A stretch of 64,000 bases of DNA, taken from the NCBI GenBank assembly GCA_018398575.1, contig JAGTXZ010000011.1, forward strand, positions 1,550,001 through 1,614,000. Direction: 5' to 3'. Origin of the DNA: Ampelomyces quisqualis (Eukaryota > Ascomycota > Dothideomycetes > Pleosporales > Phaeosphaeriaceae). The stretch's first letter is position 1. The number at the start of each line of letters is the position of its first letter. Positions 44,432 through 55,612 of this stretch are shown one piece after another. The notes under the pieces are model-generated. The model did no database searches. It saw only the letters and a list, made by a program, of their open reading frames with translations, and had not been told where the DNA came from. Both the position numbers and the translations under genes were made by a program.

Positions 44432-46224
44432 GTTGTATCGTGTTGAGCTCCGCTTTCGTTGGGGCTGTTCGGTGTGCTTGCGCGTCGAATTGTGTTGGTC
44501 GTTGTTTGTTTACGGTTGTTGCGATGGCAAGTGCACTCTGCGCTTACTTGATTCGGCTAGTGCGGCGAACACGAGCATCAACACCACAGACCCCTTGAGT
44601 TGCAGTCTGTGCGATGAAGTCTTTGGCATGATTCGGACGAACATGATCTTCCAACTGCCCGAAGACATGTCAATGCTTCGTACGATGGTTTTTTCAGCTG
44701 TCACTGTCCGTCAAGTCCAGCATTCCCATCAACCAATGCGGTGGGCGTCACCCACAGACACGATCCAGAGGAACGAAATCATGTGTCACCTCACCAGGCT
44801 CGCGCGTCACGACGGATGTCGACAGATCTGACGCTCGCTCATCTCCAGCCCTCATTGTCCAGCAGCCAATAGGGGCCGCGGACGCGACCGTCTCACAGCT
44901 GCCCGTATCCTCGCTACGATGCGGTCCCGTTACGGCGTGACCGTTGCTGTCGTAAGTAGAGCAGGATTACGCGAGGAGGCGAGGACAAGCCCAGCTGGGC
45001 ATGTCTGTACCCCGTACCGGTACGGAGTACTTACACAGTATTTCTCAATCTCTGTCCGCACTGCCTCCGCAGTGCGCACATAAAGTTTTGGGCCCACTGG
45101 TTAGAGCTGCACCGTGCAGGCAGCAGGACAGCATTCGCTCCGATTGTCCACTTCAGGCTTGCACCCCGAGCGCTACCAGTGTCGACCCTGCAAAGCTGCT
45201 GTGCAGTACGGATACATGCGCTTCAGTGATAACTGATGGTGTTGGCTCGAGATACATGTGCCTGGGACGCAAGACACGATAAAACACAGCATCGCGCACT
45301 TGAAACGGTAACATGTGTAATGGAGGGGTCTCGACACGCGGTGTACAGCCATGTGTCGCACAGTCAATTCCTCGTCGTCAAACACGGCGCAAGGGACTTG
45401 GAGAGCTGTCGAACTGGCTTAGTCTGGAGAGGCTGCAGGGCCCAGACAGGAGGAGCAGTGTGGAACGACGTCATTGGATAGGAGCTGGCCAAAGTTCCGG
45501 CTGCCATGATTTGGCCGTTGACGCCGGACGGCTGGAGACATGGCTTGGGTCCAGGATGCACGACCGACGTGTCCCGGCTAGAATCAATACCAGCACTGAG
45601 CACTGCAGTGCACTGCCGCGGACGAGATTGGCTGGTGGTGGGAGCGACGGGAGTGGCGGCAGTGAATCAAGTGCCAGGCACATGCGTCGCCGTCAGCGGC
45701 GTCCCGATAATGGCAAGACGAATCGAGGCCTCGGCGGGCAGGTTGTACATACGGTGTAGCGACCAGGGCTTTGCCGACTGCTGTGTTGCGTCCAGGGCGT
45801 GAGCAGGGCATTTACACAGTAAAGTAGGCCCAGGTATTTTTGGAGCTGCCCAGTGCCCTCCGCGTCCTCACATCAGCCGTCCCCAGTCCACGAGCCGGCA
45901 TCCCCTCCCTTGCATCGCCGCAGGTACTCCGTCTCCCTTTCTCCCCGACTCATGCTGTACACACCCTGGCCTTTCCCCGTCCCACCGAGAGACTAAGCGG
46001 AGTCGGACGTCGACCTTGTCGCCCGCCGCACGTTCCGGTCGCTTGCCAACGCTCCGCGCACCCTTGGTTTTGCCACACGCCCGTCTTACTTGCGACCGCG
46101 CCCCAACCTACCCAGCCCGCGGCCATGCCGCTCGTCGACAGATAGCACCCAGTGCCTGCAAACGCCAGCCGCGCCCCGCGTCGTCACGTTGTCAGCGACT
46201 CCGTCTGCGCCTGCCACCCACGCG
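44432..46224. other. intergenic, 1.8 kb, no supported gene
   Basis: GC-rich DNA with several frames of 80-150 codons on both strands but no motifs; overlapping frames in opposite directions suggest shadows of composition. It includes a 14-bp palindrome CCGTACCGGTACGG at 45012-45025 that overlaps TACGGAGTAC at 45021. The frame of the next gene is open back to 46090. Confidence 0.45.
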
Positions 46225-48771
46225 ATGCCTTGGCTCTTCGGCCGGAGAAAGAGCGGGAAGCCTGCCAAATTAAAAGAGGGTCGACCCGCGACCGTTCCTG
46301 ACCGGCTACTGCCTGTCCCCGCCCAAAGCCACCCGCCTCGCCAGCGCAGCGGCCGCCGGCGCACAAGCTCGCGCTCCGCCGACTCGATGCGCGACGTCGA
46401 GAAGCCCGAGAACATCCACCCGGCCCTGCGCGAGAAGCCCTACTTCGCTCAGCGCCCGAGTCCCGACGGCATCACTGCCCTGCCCTCCCAACGCCGCCTG
46501 CAGCACAGCCCGCACCTCCGGCCCATCACCCAGGACCACGGCTCCATTCCCTACAGCTTCCAGTCGCACTCTCACGCGAGCCTGCCTGCTGCAGCCCGAG
46601 AGCGCGGGAAACTGCAGAGGCCCCAGTCACTGCGCAGAGACCCCGCCGGCGAGTCGCTTGTCCGCCGAATATCCAGCAAGAAGCGGCGAGAACATGACCA
46701 CATACGAGAAGAAGAGATCCGCGCAATGACCCTGCCCATGCCCCAGAAACGACCGGCTGGCAGCTCCGGTGGCATGCTGCGGCGAGACAGCAAGAAAGTC
46801 AAAGGAGCACTCAGCCACCGCTTCGAGAGACCCATGTCCAACGTATCGCTCCCATTCGAACACTCCGTACACTCGTCCATGTCGAGCAATTCTGAGCTCC
46901 GCGCCTTCCGCGTGAGCGCACTCGACATGTTCTCTCCTCGACCTACCATTCGCTTTTCTGTCGGCTCGCAGTACTACTCGCCCGACCGAACCTCACCCAC
47001 CACACAGCTTGGAAGAAACGACTCTCGGGCGCAACGAAGGCCCTTGAGCAGCCAGGATGAGAAGCCAATGAGACGGACGAGCAGGATAGACGACCTTGCA
47101 GACACACTGGATGCTGGCGCTCTACGCGAGATTCTAGAGAGAGACAAGAGGCGGAGAGACAAAAAGGCAAGATCCGACCAAGAGCGTCTGAGACGCCGTC
47201 TCGAAAGACGAGCAGAGAAGCAGAATGCTGCCACCGAAGTGGGAGGCACGCCGGCAACGCCACGCAGAGAAGCGATAGGCATCGTCGGTCTAGGCATCGA
47301 GCAAAGGCCAGCCACCCCAATGGAAGATGTTCGCCCATCAACACCCACTCGGCCACAAAGGCTAGAGATTTTGCCCACAACACCCAACGGGCAAGGGAAC
47401 AACCAGTTGCCCACCCCACTGGAGAGCCCCATGGAAGAGCCCGTCGTGTCTGATGCGCGTGCTATTCGCTACTCGAGAGGTAGCGTTTCCAACACTCACG
47501 CTCGCGGACCATCCAACGTATCGCAACTTCCAGAGCTCATTTCCGAGAAATTTGCCCAAGAAATGACTGTGGATGCCAACGAGCCGCAAGACCCGTTTCG
47601 AAGCGGCTCTTTGCACGCTGTCGACACACTCGAAACCACAGCCTCTAAGCGTGGATCGAACCGCCGACGCAGCTCAGACGGCAGGCGCATGGGTATCTTC
47701 GCATCCTTCTTCCGGCGAGGGAAGCGCAATTCCCAAGACCAGGGAAGAATCACGCCATCAGAGATTTCATTCTCCAACACTTCGCGAGAATCCATGTCTC
47801 GCCAGCCGCTTCCTGCTCATTTGGTCGGTACTGCACCACCCACCGAACCCATCATGATCCGAAGGCCATCCAGTGTCCCTCGACGAACCATGTCCAAGTT
47901 CAGAGAAGATCTTCCCGAGTTCCCAATTTCACCGCCCGACTCTCGAGTACAATCGCCGGACGCATCATCACCAAGTGCGCTTGCTGCTCGCCGGCGAAGT
48001 CCCGGGCCTTCAGACCTACGTGTTGAGTCATTAAATTCACAATCTGGTGCACGATCAGACTCACCCGTAAGTTCCAACATACCACCCATCAACATGATGG
48101 CACAGTCGCTCGCGTCAGTCGATTCCGAAGCATCCTGGCTATCTGGAAAACCCGTAAAACGTGCCTCTACACAGTCACAACTGCGTTCTGGAGTCGTCTC
48201 CAACCCGGTGCAGAGAAACGAGACCTTCAACGCATCGTACGAAGAGTTGGGCATGGCAGACGATGAATACTTCCGGAGACTGAGTCCACGAGCAGACGAG
48301 CGGCGCAGGTCGGGTGATACAAACATACTCGGCAGAAAGGCAAGCAGCACGCTAATGGCTCTCGAATCTGTCGCCGATACTGCCGCCGATATGGAGATAG
48401 AACAAGAAATTATTGCCGCCCATCAGTCGTCGACGGAGGACGAAGAGCATGTGCGAACCGTCCCAGGTCGCCAACCAACAATCATTCATCGCCAGCCTCG
48501 CATAAAGTCTACAGAAGGCTTGCTAAGCTTCTACACCAACGGAAAACCCGTTTCCGATGAAGAGTCGAAGCCTGAACTTGCGGAGCCACACACCCCAGAC
48601 TCGCCATCATCGGACACGGAGCCAATGACGCTACAGCGCGCACAGAGCGTAGAGCTGGGTAAACACCACGTGAGACACCTCAGCGCTGGCTCGGCGAGAC
48701 TCCTCGACATCTCCAAGCACAAGCGCTCGAGCTCAAATTCGTACGGCAGGAAATCAGAATTAGATCCGTAA
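46225..48771 (+). CDS. Large disordered, Ser/Arg-rich fungal protein, function unknown
   Basis: Single exon, 848 residues from the ATG at 46225 (MPWLFGRRKSGKPAKLKEGR). The frame is open back to 46090, but that leader is Pro/Ser-rich and lacks conservation cues. Basic clusters such as RRISSKKRREHDHIREEEIR and DRRRDKKARSD-like runs alternate with Ser/Pro linkers. Possible conserved islands are IDDLADTLDAGALREILERD then KRRRDKKARSDQERLRRRLE, ASFFRRGKRNSQD and ASYEELGMADDEYFRRLSPR. There is no membrane segment or signal peptide. Similar proteins occur across filamentous ascomycetes, as far as I recall, without a named domain. Many RxxS sites would suit kinase regulation (inference). Confidence 0.8.
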   Translation: MPWLFGRRKSGKPAKLKEGRPATVPDRLLPVPAQSHPPRQRSGRRRTSSRSADSMRDVEKPENIHPALREKPYFAQRPSPDGITALPSQRRLQHSPHLRPITQDHGSIPYSFQSHSHASLPAAARERGKLQRPQSLRRDPAGESLVRRISSKKRREHDHIREEEIRAMTLPMPQKRPAGSSGGMLRRDSKKVKGALSHRFERPMSNVSLPFEHSVHSSMSSNSELRAFRVSALDMFSPRPTIRFSVGSQYYSPDRTSPTTQLGRNDSRAQRRPLSSQDEKPMRRTSRIDDLADTLDAGALREILERDKRRRDKKARSDQERLRRRLERRAEKQNAATEVGGTPATPRREAIGIVGLGIEQRPATPMEDVRPSTPTRPQRLEILPTTPNGQGNNQLPTPLESPMEEPVVSDARAIRYSRGSVSNTHARGPSNVSQLPELISEKFAQEMTVDANEPQDPFRSGSLHAVDTLETTASKRGSNRRRSSDGRRMGIFASFFRRGKRNSQDQGRITPSEISFSNTSRESMSRQPLPAHLVGTAPPTEPIMIRRPSSVPRRTMSKFREDLPEFPISPPDSRVQSPDASSPSALAARRRSPGPSDLRVESLNSQSGARSDSPVSSNIPPINMMAQSLASVDSEASWLSGKPVKRASTQSQLRSGVVSNPVQRNETFNASYEELGMADDEYFRRLSPRADERRRSGDTNILGRKASSTLMALESVADTAADMEIEQEIIAAHQSSTEDEEHVRTVPGRQPTIIHRQPRIKSTEGLLSFYTNGKPVSDEESKPELAEPHTPDSPSSDTEPMTLQRAQSVELGKHHVRHLSAGSARLLDISKHKRSSSNSYGRKSELDP

Positions 48772-49750
48772 ACTTTCTGTTGTGAGTGTTGCCTTTGCTT
48801 CCGGACCTTGCCACTCTGCCAGATCGCACCACTCCTTTTCTCATTTCCTTTGTCACTGTCAGTCATTACAGCACTCTCCCATGTCCCCGTCACTCACTGC
48901 ACCTCTCCTTATGTTTACACCATTTGTTTTTGATTGGCAGAGTGGCAGTTCCTGAAGCAAGCACCTACCGAAAGAGAAGATGATCGGATACCTGGGTCTG
49001 AAGTTGCATGGTTAGAGCACGGCGTTGAGAATGGGCTGGGACTTGCGTGATACCCTTTTGTACTATCGCACGCCGCCAAAGGCGGCTTTCTATTAATACC
49101 CTCTTTTTTTTTTATCAAGCATAGATGGCACGTGGTATAGTGCTCTAGGCTTCGCAGACCATTTCTGGAGCCACGGTGGGTCTAAGAATGGGACTTGAAG
49201 CATTTTGGCCATGAAGCGGTACAAGTAGTCAAAATTTTGTAATTTGAAATGGTCATCTGACAGTTACACACGCTGTTTGTCCCTTTGCCGTATCTGGCAT
49301 ATGCTACATAATGATTACTGATTTCTCCATGGCTGTCGTCAGTGGTTCACAGTAGTCGCAGTGGCTGCTGCCCCATCACCAGGGTCTTGCTTGCTTTGTT
49401 TGGCTAGCCCCGGGCGGCAAAGCAGCACGTCATTCAGTTGCCCAACCGAACGAGCCGACCGATTCATCATCGCACCCTACAAGTCGAAACCCCGTTGAGT
49501 CTTGCATACCACGACTTGAACACTCGAATCTTTGTAAGTCTCACGTCCACTTTCTGCTCATATACCTGTTCTCTGTCGCACTGCGCCTCGGCATCTCTGC
49601 GCTCTGCACTCTGCGCATGGACTGGCGCTTCTGCCGATAACTAAGCGGACATCTCTGTCGTCAGCGCGTAATCGCGGCCGAGTTCGTTCCATCGGCCAAG
49701 CTTGGAAATCGACTTTCCTTCTTGTCTCATCTGCCTACCGCTCTTATATC
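48772..49750. other. intergenic, no supported gene
   Basis: 3' flank of the disordered protein gene and promoter/5' UTR of thioredoxin. A T9 run lies near 49104-49114. No motif-bearing frame. Confidence 0.45.
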
Positions 49751-50363
49751 ATGCTCGTGCCTTCGTCTGCGAGGTTCACTAGATCCGTACTGATATCTGC
49801 CCGCGCGCGAACAGCGGCTCCCAACCCCACTTCGATCGCAAACCTCTACCAACCACTCTTCGCCCCAAAGTTCTTCTCCAACACAAGCAAAATGAGCGAA
49901 CAAAAGCAAGGTGTACATAACCTCCAGTCGTGAGTCTCCCTTCGACCATGTCTTGCACGCAATGGCGACGTCACGTGTCTCAGGAAACAATTGACTGACT
50001 GCGCAAATAGGACGGCCGACTACAAGAAGGCGCTCGAGGAGAAGGACTCTTTCATTGTTCTCGACTGCTTCGCCACGTGGTGTGGGCCTTGCAAAATGAT
50101 TGCACCCACTATTGTTAAGTGAGTCTGGCCATTGCGCGGATGATTCTACATGCAGACCTGACACGTACAGGTTCTCCGAGAAGTACCCCGAGACTCGCTT
50201 CTACAAGCTCGACATCGACGAGGTCCCCGACGTTGCCCAAGAACTAGGTATCCGCGCCATGCCCACCTTTGTCTTCTTCAAGAACGGCGAGAAGGTTGGC
50301 GAGGTTGTAGGCGCAAATCCCAAGGCCATCGAAGCCGGAATCCAAGAGCACAACAAGGCATAG
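49751..50363 (+). CDS. Thioredoxin with N-terminal mitochondrial-type extension
   Basis: Three exons: 49751-49929, 50011-50118 and 50171-50363, 159 residues. The redox centre CFATWCGPCKM carries Cys84 and Cys87; DEVPDVAQELGIRAMPTFVF includes the cis-Pro loop. The first 47 residues (MLVPSSARFTRSVLISARAR ... FAPKFFSNTSK) are Arg/Ser-rich and acid-free, as in a mitochondrial presequence. An internal ATG at 49892 (CAAAATGAGC) starts a standard 112-residue cytosolic thioredoxin (MSEQKQGVHNLQS...). One gene could therefore give two forms by leaky scanning or alternative transcription start. Thioredoxin reduces protein disulfides and feeds peroxiredoxins and ribonucleotide reductase. Both introns are short with clear GTGAGT donors. 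Confidence 0.93.
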
Positions 50364-50786
50364 AAAGCGCATGGCTTGCATAGGCGGTCCCGTTCGGCAG
50401 ACTGAAATACCGTAGCGGAGGGTACATTTTTACTGCGATCACGTCCTACTGTGGAAGTGGTCTACTTGGAGGCAGGCCTTGGACACTTTACATATCATGA
50501 TGTCAACCTGAAATGATACGACCTATTATCACATGGTACTTCTCAGTGCATTGCTTCCACTCTGCCTTCCTCAAAGGTGCAGTCTGCGTGCGGGACAGGC
50601 TAACAAATGCGGTCCGAACATCGACACAAATGTTCTAGATGGGGTGAACCACTGCCACAGATATCTGTCCCTTGCTGGCCTTGGAATGCATCTCATAACA
50701 TGAAAAGTGCTCAGTATGACCTGAATTCATAATGACTCCTAACTACGCACGCAATATACCGCTCATCAATCACAAATACAATCCTC
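50364..50786. other. intergenic, 3' flank of thioredoxin
   Basis: 423 bp with no motif-bearing frame; it separates thioredoxin from the transcription-factor relic. Confidence 0.45.
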
Positions 50787-51246
50787 TCACAACTGATTCG
50801 CCCACTTCAAAAGCACTTCTGCGCCTCTTTCCCACTCGACGTGATTCTGAAGATGATGTTCCAATCCCTCGACAAGCGTAAACGCAATATCATACCTCTC
50901 TTCAATCCGTGCATCATGTTCGGACACACTATCCAAAATCCCCACTCTCACGCAATGACAAAACGCCGCTCTATACCTCTCCGCCGCATCCCGCAGCACT
51001 GGTGGCGTACATAACACACCATGCTCAGCCGCTAACACCAGCAGCCTAGGCGTGATGCCCGCAGCTCAAGACCTCCGGCCCCATAACAAACGGCCAGAGC
51101 GCTTGCACAGGCCCCATCATACTCTCATACGGCACAAGCAAGCGCTCTAAATCCCTGACCACAGTGCGCAGCGTGTCGCGCGTGAAGAAGGCCGAGTGTA
51201 TTTGTGCGGTTGTAGCAAGTAGGTAGCGCGCGTGGAAGAATCAGTA
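50787..51246 (-). pseudogene. C-terminal relic of a fungal transcription-factor-like protein (truncated and frameshifted)
   Basis: On the minus strand, a stop-bounded frame from about 51240 reads HARYLLATTAQIHSAFFTRD, LRTVVRDLERLLVPYESMMG and PVQALWPFVMGPEVL. One base (51066) must be removed to continue as AAGITPRLLVLAAEHGVLCT, which runs to a stop at 50787. This resembles the end of the fungal-specific middle homology domain that follows Zn2Cys6 DNA-binding motifs, from memory of the family. No 5' part, no zinc cluster and no start codon are present. The left (5') edge coincides with the possible LTR at 51247. The gene is therefore broken by both a truncation and a frameshift. Confidence 0.6.
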
Positions 51247-51397
51247 TGTAAAAGTGTATCGGGGCGGTAAGGAGCCAGTAGATACTAGGTAAAGTATAAC
51301 ACGACGATTTTATTCCACGCGAGTAACGAATCCATACTAGGGAGAGACTAGAGTTATATGAAAGACGCGGGCCCGGGCCTTGCGATCCGCCACTACA
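51247..51397 (-). mobile_element. Possible solo LTR of a retrotransposon
   Basis: Read on the minus strand, a 151-bp segment begins TGTAGTGG and ends TTTTACA, giving TG...CA ends with TGTA/TACA symmetry. It holds a TATA-like CATATAACTC followed by an AATAAA polyadenylation-like signal, in the order expected within an LTR. No 5-bp target duplication is visible on either side. No internal retroelement sequence is present. The assignment rests on these features only. Confidence 0.4.
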
Positions 51398-52618
51398 CTA
51401 GCTGACAAACACAAATCCTTGATTAGTACACATGTCTCCAGTCAAGATGTACTTGTTACTGACCAAACGCTTCACCAGCACCATGTCCTACAAGGAAACA
51501 AACATACAACATTCCTTTCTCCTTCGTCTCTCTTTCGTCTGAGTTTCCTTTCCCCCCCCCCCCCCCTCCCCCGTCGTTCCCCTTCATCCTCAAAGTCCCT
51601 CCACACCCCGTACCCCCAGCACTTAAATCCCTCCCCCGATCTGCTGTCGCGGAGTCGACACTGAAATACATGCCGATACGAGGATACTAACCCCGCCTTG
51701 GCCCCGATACGACACGGCGTTGTTATCCCCGTGCAGAAAAAAATATAACATCTACGCGGTCCACACGGATGCGCAGCCGAAACCGCCGTGCGCAAACAGG
51801 AGCGGGGGGTTATGCGGCGAGGAGGGGGTCGAGGGGCCCACAGGGAGGGGGGGGCGTAGAGATGGATGTGCGGTGGAAGCCTTGGGGGGTAGGGGTTAGG
51901 ATAGGGGGAGGTAACGTGAACCATATGAGTGTGAAGGGATTCTGAAGGGCATTTCTTTTTTTGTGTGAAAATACGAGGGTTGGACATGGACGATAAAAGT
52001 ATGAATATGCTCTTCGCAAGAATGTCGTCGTGGTTGGTTGATGGCTTGATAGACGTGGAAGAGAACAGTATATGTGGCGCTCTGGTTACATTTATTCATC
52101 CTTTGTTGCGCAATTGTTCTTGGCCTTGCTTTTCTTCGGCGTGTGTGAGTGGACATTTGTTCAGCTGCACACCTGCTCGGCAATCGATGTCGATATAACA
52201 GTTACCTGCGGCTTTTGAGAATGTCGCGACTCGACGGATGCAAACGTATGGCTGTGTGGTTTGAGGTGAAGGAATGCTAGTGCGCGTGACCGTTGAGGCT
52301 GTTTTGGACTTGCGAATTCTTCCACGATTCGAGTGTGACGATAATGCATCGGCAGCCCATCTTGTGTCGGCCTGGAGAACACGGCGTTGCTCGATTATAA
52401 CCCTGCTTTTGCCGGTACTGGAGCGAGTCACCTGAGATAGCTGCGTTGAAATCAGAATGAAAATTGCGAGGTGATGCTATGCAACCTTCCAATCTGTCAT
52501 CTGCCATAGCAGACTTAATTACGGTATAATACACCACTGTATATTCTCCTACACTCGGTATCCTTCTCGATGACAGTTCTAGCATTGTATTCCAGCACTC
52601 GTTCAAGCACTTTGTAGC
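51398..52618. other. intergenic, with a long C tract
   Basis: 1.2 kb containing a C-rich run near 51551-51571 and G runs near 51803-51895. Frames across the runs are compositional. Right end is the 3' flank of the ammonium transporter. Confidence 0.45.
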
Positions 52619-54208
52619 CTAGGCTTGCTTGTCGCCCGCAACAGTCGCAGGCACAGGCGCGATTTGGCTGCTTGCCCTGCTCATGTTGGCCTCGTACGCA
52701 TGCTGTTCAAACATACTCCAATCACCAATCTGCTCACCATCGCAGAACTGGTCAGCATCAAGACCCATCATCTCAGCCTCATTGCTAACACGTAGATGCA
52801 TGCCAGGAATGAATTTGAGGATGAACAGTAGGGCGCACGACACGGTGAAAGCATATGCAGCGATAGTGACAATCTCTGCGAGCTGGCGACCGATCTGGAC
52901 ACCGACGCCATCCATGCCACCAAGACCATCGTAAGGACCCATGCCGTCGAGGTCGTAGATCCAGGCTTGGCCGAAGATACCGGTGAGGAAGGAACCGACC
53001 ATACCACCGATGCCGTGAAGCTTGAAGACGTCCATGCCTTCGTCAATCTTGATCCACTTGTCAACATTCTGGCACAACGAGCAGATAGATCCCGTGAGGA
53101 AACCGATGAGAGCGGCAATCCAGAGCGAGACGTATCCAGCAGCGGGTGTAATGCCGACAAGACCAGCGATAGCGCCAGAGCAAGCACCAACCACAGAGAA
53201 CTTGCCCTTGTTGCGGACGTACTCGACTGAGACCCATCCAAGGACACCGAAGGAGGCAGCCGTGTTGGTGTTGAACGCGACGAGCATGGAGCGAACAGTG
53301 CCGTTGAGCGCGCTACCTCCGTTGAAGCCGAACCAACCGAACCAAATGAAAACGGTGCCGATGAAGACGAGTGTGGGGTTGTGTGCTTTGTGATGGATCT
53401 TGTCGCCCTTGGGAAGACGCTTGCCGAGGACGAAGGCGTATGCAAGAGCAGACCATCCGGATGCGATGTGGACGGGGCCGCCACCAGCGAAGTCAAGGGA
53501 CGGAAGATTGTACAGCCACCCGTTGGCCTTTCATCAACATTAGAACATGGTGAATATTGAAGGGGGAACAGGGTATTGACTTACGTTCCAAGTCCAGCAT
53601 GCTAGAGGGCAGTAAACAATTGTCGCCCAGAAGAAAGCGAAGATCATCGAGGGCAATATGCGACCACGTTCGAACGATCCACCAATGACGAGCATGACTG
53701 TGCATGCGCAGAAAAGCATCTGATACAAGCAAAAGACGATCTCGGGCAGTAGGTCGGAACCTGGCGATGGTGCAGACATGACATTCTTCAAGCCAAAGTT
53801 TGCCATGTCACCGATGAAGGGGCCGGCAGTACGGGAGTAGGCCAGCGAGTAGCCCCAGAACATCCATTGAAAGCATACCCTAGAGGATTCAGCTAGTCTC
53901 CATGTATATTTTAGGCTTCAACTCACACTCCTAGAACAGCCAGGACCTGGAACAACATAGCCAGCGCTGACTTGCGTCGCGAAAGACCAGAGTATAGGAA
54001 TCCGATACCAGGGATGATTAGCCACACGAGGAACGTCATTATCATCAAATAGATGTAATGGAACTCGAGCCCCTGATACTGAGCGTTGACATTCTCGACA
54101 TTTGGGTTGCCGCCATTAGGCTTGCTTTCATCGAACTCGGGCTGTGGTTGTCAGTGGCATGTTTCCCATCCAGCATCTCAAAGTACTCACAGCGACTGGT
54201 ACCTCCAT
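52619..54208 (-). CDS. Ammonium transporter (AMT/MEP family)
   Basis: Four exons on the minus strand: 54208-54191 (only six codons), 54141-53927, 53879-53585 and 53527-52619; 478 residues. The eleven-helix Amt fold is clear: FQWMFWGYSLAYSRTAGPFI, SFERGRILPSMIFAFFWATI, YCPLACWTWN, DFAGGGPVHIASG (pore His 196) and DVFKLHGIGGMVGSFLTGIF (pore His 347). This twin-His pair lines the ammonium path in the family. The protein sits in the plasma membrane and imports ammonium; in fungi such genes are usually derepressed under nitrogen limitation. The C-terminal tail (EQIGDWSMFEQHAYEANMSR) is cytoplasmic. I cannot tell which MEP paralog it is. Confidence 0.95.
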
Positions 54209-55612
54209 CTTGGTCGCTGTTCGGTGTCTGACTCCTTTAGAATCTTCTGGGGAGTGTGAAAGTCAAGTTGCAGGGGGTCCTACGATGTACAGTATATATA
54301 CGTACCCATATTTCCTGATGCGCCCGCCTATTCTCGAAACAGTATCCTAGGAGATTGGCAAACAGTTCCATGTCCACATGTCCAAGACGTGCCCCCATAT
54401 CTTCGGAGCGTCCATGCTTGGCACAGATAAGCACACAGCGTTAAGTTGCTCTCCAGCCGAGACCATGTTGCCGAACAATTTACTGATTTTGGGTGGTGGA
54501 ACTCAAGTCGCAAGATGCTGCGAAGGAGCCGGCTGCGCCGCATGCATGCTCGAAATAGCCTTAGTGTCCCGAGCAGGAGTCAGGACTCATGCAGCTGTAT
54601 GGTGTTTGTGAACCGGTACCAGTGAAGTCTTGGTGTAAAGAAGGGGGCGTCTGAAAGAGGTTTAGGCGAAGTTGCCGGGATGAAAACGCGGCAGGGACAA
54701 GGACGATTGGATGGCGTCAAGTTGGCTACTGTTAAACTTACAGCATTGCCATGTGTAAGCAGCAGCAGCATCCTATTCATGGAAGAGCGCTTGGTTGCCT
54801 CGTCTATCGGTTTCTCGTTGCAGTTTACAAACTGTTGTGCTTTTTCGGCCGTTCGCGCCGCCTGATCGCTCCTCCATCCGCATTACCCGAACACGCCACA
54901 GGTCTCGACCATGCCGTTGGAGAATCCCCACTCTACGGTAAATTCCACTCTATTTATCCTCCCTTGCCCGCTCTTTTCTTCTACAGGCCAAACCGCCGAA
55001 GACGTCTTGGGCAGCTTTTTGATTCGGCGAGATACAACGCTATCATTTACAGCAGCTCGAAGAACTCTGAAAAGTGACGAAACGCCACGCTACAGCCAAA
55101 CCACGGACTCCCTTGTACATTGAACAAGCAGCCGGAAGTAACTTTAGGCGCCTAGTCGGTGAAGACTAACTAAGGACTGTAAACCTACCCGGCCACCCGC
55201 CCAACGTCTTCGATATTGATGTCTGCGAAAAAGTATCAACCACTGAGATAGTCTTCACTAGAACCCTTATTGCTTTGTATTAGACTGTTGTTTTTATACT
55301 CATTTACTGCTATATAGTCAAATAAACGAGACGCAGTTACGCGTTCTAATAGACATGCCACATACCAAGGTGTAAAGGTTTGTTGAATAGCAACTAACCT
55401 AGAGTGATAGAAGTTGATAAAATATATACCAATGCAATCTAGCATCATGTGTTATTACTTTCGTAGCACGTACCTCTTCTATCTGAACCAGTGAACCAGT
55501 GAAACGGTAAACCTATCCAATCGCGTCTTGACTTTCCGACGTTGAGCGTCATCGAAAATTCCCGTGAGTACACCTTTTGATCTGATTCATCCGTACACGC
55601 ATACACTAGGAA
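54209..55612. other. intergenic, right part AT-rich and probably old repeat DNA
   Basis: 54209-55130 is ordinary promoter-like DNA for the ammonium transporter. From about 55200 to 55460 the sequence becomes AT-rich, with a minus-strand frame of 70 codons and GTATAAAAAC and AATAA-like signals. This looks like a decayed transposon end, but I could not assign a family. Confidence 0.4.

Noticed and set aside
45313..45811. Overlapping frames of up to 148 codons on both strands upstream of the disordered protein gene
   Set aside because: Open in several frames at once because of GC-rich composition; no family pattern.
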